From NCBI GenBank assembly GCA_017621885.1, contig JAGASD010000040.1:62001-126000 (forward strand): 64,000 nt of DNA, given 5' to 3'. Under the pieces are notes generated by a model that saw only the letters and a program-made list of their open reading frames with translations, had not been told where the DNA came from and did not search any database. This document shows positions 62,363-64,000 of the stretch, piece by piece. A program made the position numbers and the translations under genes. Origin of the DNA: Clostridia bacterium (GTDB lineage Bacteria; Bacillota; Clostridia; Oscillospirales; Acutalibacteraceae). Each line of letters starts with the position of its first letter. Within the stretch, counting starts at the first letter, position 1.

Positions 62363-63661
62363 ATGCAAAGTATTCCCTTGCTTATTTTTATGTATTTTAC
62401 CGAATGGTTGATTGTTTATACATATATAAAAGAGATATATGAAAAAAGAAACAAACTTTCCATGGGATTTTCCATACTGTTTTATTTGATACTTATGGTG
62501 ATTTATAGATATATTACTAACACTGAAATATTGAACATAGTTTTCACTTTGATTTGTAATATTCTTTGTATATTCTGTTGTTTTAAAAGCACTTTTAAAT
62601 CATCAATTTTTCATGGAATAGCGTTGTGCGTAGCTAAGTATTTATCTGAATACATTGCAATACTCATTATGTCACAAGTGACATCAACTCCTCATAATCT
62701 GTATGAAGAAAATCAGTTGGTTTATACAGTTGATCTTATTATCTGTAGGTTGATATATTTTTCTGTTTGCAGATTATTTCTAAAATTTTCCAACAAAGAA
62801 AAGCCTACAGCAAAGTGGGGAAAATGGGCATTGCTTGCAATCCTCCCAATAAGTAGCTTGTTTATAATCTATGTTATACGTATGCTAGCTAAAGAACAAA
62901 ACTTTACTCAAGCAGAAAATATAGTGTGCATCGCTTCTCTTATTATGCTTTTATTTGCTAATATAGTGGTTTATATAATTTATGAACGCTCTGAAAAAGG
63001 CAGTCAAAAACTAACAGAATTAGAACTTGCTAATCAAAAGAATGAAATCAATATGCAATATCTACAACTGCTTGAAGCAAAAAATGAGAAAATGAATATA
63101 ATGGCTCACGATTATAAAAATCATCTAGTCGCAATAAACGATATGTGCGACTCAGCAGATGTCAAAAACTACATAAACAGTATGTTCGATGATATTAGTA
63201 AATATAATCGCATAGCCAAAACAAAAAACAAATTTCTTGATGTTATTTTAAATAAATATATTGATATGTGTGAGACTACAGAAATACTATTTGATGTAAA
63301 TGTATCAACTGATAATCTTGATTTCATGAGTAACTATGATATCTCTTCACTCTTCAACAATATTCTTGATAACGCATATGAAGCCGCTTTAAATTCAAAT
63401 GAAAAAAGTATTTATCTTGAAATATCAAGAGTTTTAGGTTCGTATCACAAAATTATAGCGATAAACAGCTCAGACATTACACCTAAAACTCATAACGACA
63501 ATTTGCTTAGCACTAAAACAAATAAAGATTCTCATGGGTTCGGAACAAAAAGCATTCAAAAAGTTGTAAACAAATATCAAGGTGAGTTACAATGGGATTA
63601 CGATAGTAAAAAGAAAGAATTTAAGTTGGTTATTCTCTTTCCTGATAGCAATATAATTTAA
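62363..63661 (+). CDS. agrC: AgrC-type sensor histidine kinase (GHKL)
   Basis: 432 residues. Six to seven membrane helices in the first 200 residues (peptide sensor). Then the H-box HDYKNHLVAINDMC with the phosphorylated His, N-box NNILDNAYEAALN and G-box HGFGTKSIQKVVNKYQG. This is the HPK10 group that recognises cyclic autoinducer peptides. Two bases separate it from agrA, so they form one operon. Confidence 0.92.
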   Translation: MQSIPLLIFMYFTEWLIVYTYIKEIYEKRNKLSMGFSILFYLILMVIYRYITNTEILNIVFTLICNILCIFCCFKSTFKSSIFHGIALCVAKYLSEYIAILIMSQVTSTPHNLYEENQLVYTVDLIICRLIYFSVCRLFLKFSNKEKPTAKWGKWALLAILPISSLFIIYVIRMLAKEQNFTQAENIVCIASLIMLLFANIVVYIIYERSEKGSQKLTELELANQKNEINMQYLQLLEAKNEKMNIMAHDYKNHLVAINDMCDSADVKNYINSMFDDISKYNRIAKTKNKFLDVILNKYIDMCETTEILFDVNVSTDNLDFMSNYDISSLFNNILDNAYEAALNSNEKSIYLEISRVLGSYHKIIAINSSDITPKTHNDNLLSTKTNKDSHGFGTKSIQKVVNKYQGELQWDYDSKKKEFKLVILFPDSNII

Positions 63662-63678
63662 CACTTAAGAAAATATTC

Positions 63679-63707
63679 CCGCCCTGATTACTCAAGGCGG
63701 TTTGTTT
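63679..63707 (+). terminator. Terminator after agrC
   Basis: CCGCC (63679) pairs with GGCGG (63696-63700) around an 8-12 base loop, followed by TTTGTTTTTC, 18 bp after the stop. Confidence 0.85.
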
Positions 63708-63709
63708 TT

Positions 63710-64000
63710 CTATTTATAAAATAACAACGCATTAACTCTTACATCATTCTGAATTATCTCGTAATGAAGGTGTGGTCCTGTTGAATATCCTGTTGAACCA
63801 CAATCCGCTATCACTTGTCCTTGCTTTACCGTCTGTCCGGCAGACACATGAAGAGCCGAACAATGAGCATAAAGAGTAGAGTAAGTGTCATCGTGTTTAA
63901 TTTTAACATAATATCCGTAAGAGTTATGCCAAGTAGCAGTTACTACAACGCCATCAGCTGCCGCAAGAATAGGCGTACCAAGAGGAGCTGCAATATCTGT
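63710..64000 (-). CDS. M23 family metallopeptidase, 5' part cut by window edge
   Basis: The last 96 residues of a LytM/M23 endopeptidase: IAAPLGTPILAAADGVVV, then HNSYGYYVKIKHDDTYSTLYAHCSALHV, then GSTGYSTGPHLHYEI with the catalytic H-x-H. The zinc-binding HxxxD at the N-terminal side lies beyond the window. A cell-wall hydrolase; in integrative elements often a conjugation or sporulation-like peptidase. Confidence 0.9.
   Translation of the reverse strand, partial: TDIAAPLGTPILAAADGVVVTATWHNSYGYYVKIKHDDTYSTLYAHCSALHVSAGQTVKQGQVIADCGSTGYSTGPHLHYEIIQNDVRVNALLFYK

Noticed and set aside
1..64000. tRNA or rRNA genes
   Set aside because: None noticed by eye; a covariance search was not possible, so absence is not proven.

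Overview
The window looks like a chromosomal contig from an anaerobic, AT-rich Clostridia member (probably a gut Oscillospirales/Ruminococcaceae-type bacterium; inferred, no rRNA or tRNA gene seen). The clues are a 2-hydroxyacyl-CoA dehydratase operon, an Agr quorum-sensing locus, a triple serine-recombinase module, and AGGAGG-type ribosome sites with frequent TTG and GTG starts. Base composition shifts: about 1-31 kb is ordinary host-like sequence, while about 32-64 kb is more AT-rich and mostly accessory.

1-31 kb: a leftward operon encodes a MinD/CooC-like ATPase, two 2-hydroxyacyl-CoA dehydratase subunits and their ATP-dependent activator (1-4.1 kb). It is followed by a secreted lipase-like hydrolase and a PC4/YdbC-type ssDNA-binding protein. 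At 6.3-12 kb an HTH protein and a divergent Ser/Thr kinase sit beside a family of zinc-ribbon membrane proteins with duplicated leader sequences. A PnuC-like transporter precedes a 1.3 kb gene-free block (12.7-14.0 kb) of nested inverted repeats and 43-bp repeat units. Next come an M20 peptidase, a frameshifted small gene, a metallophosphatase, an ADP-ribosylglycohydrolase-family protein, a sugar-related pair (six-hairpin glycosidase plus Gfo/Idh/MocA oxidoreductase), and a run of small enzymes and regulators (DUF2804, GNAT, histidine phosphatase, Nudix, kinase-fold phosphotransferase, alpha/beta hydrolase).

32-48.5 kb: a dense island of defence-like genes, mostly leftward. It holds a four-helix-bundle protein between two 149-bp direct repeats, a GHKL ATPase fused to a PD-(D/E)XK-like nuclease, an MBL-fold hydrolase beside a kinase fusion, a receiver-like regulator divergent from a holin, and an AlbA_2 (Schlafen-like) regulator. 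The most striking unit is a two-gene operon (41987-45745): a small double-transmembrane protein with two copies of an I-x-Q-x-G-x-x-N-x-A-x-[IV] motif, followed by a 1145-residue STAND-type NTPase with one copy of the same motif at its N-terminus. This is the layout expected of an NLR-like sensor that recruits a membrane-active effector by amyloid (RHIM- or curlin-like) templating.

48.6-55.3 kb: the core of an integrative element. It comprises three overlapping serine-recombinase genes (the middle one lacks the catalytic domain), two tiny conserved-looking ORFs, a MazF-type toxin without an antitoxin, a gene-free block with RNA-like folding, a sigma-like factor and a divergent XRE repressor.

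55.4-63.7 kb: a peptide and transport cluster (three secreted proteins, three membrane proteins, one ABC ATPase) next to a complete Agr system. agrD and agrB run left, agrA and agrC run right. The autoinducer precursor is a 51-residue ORF with a predicted thiolactone core around CIILW. The window ends inside an M23 peptidase gene.
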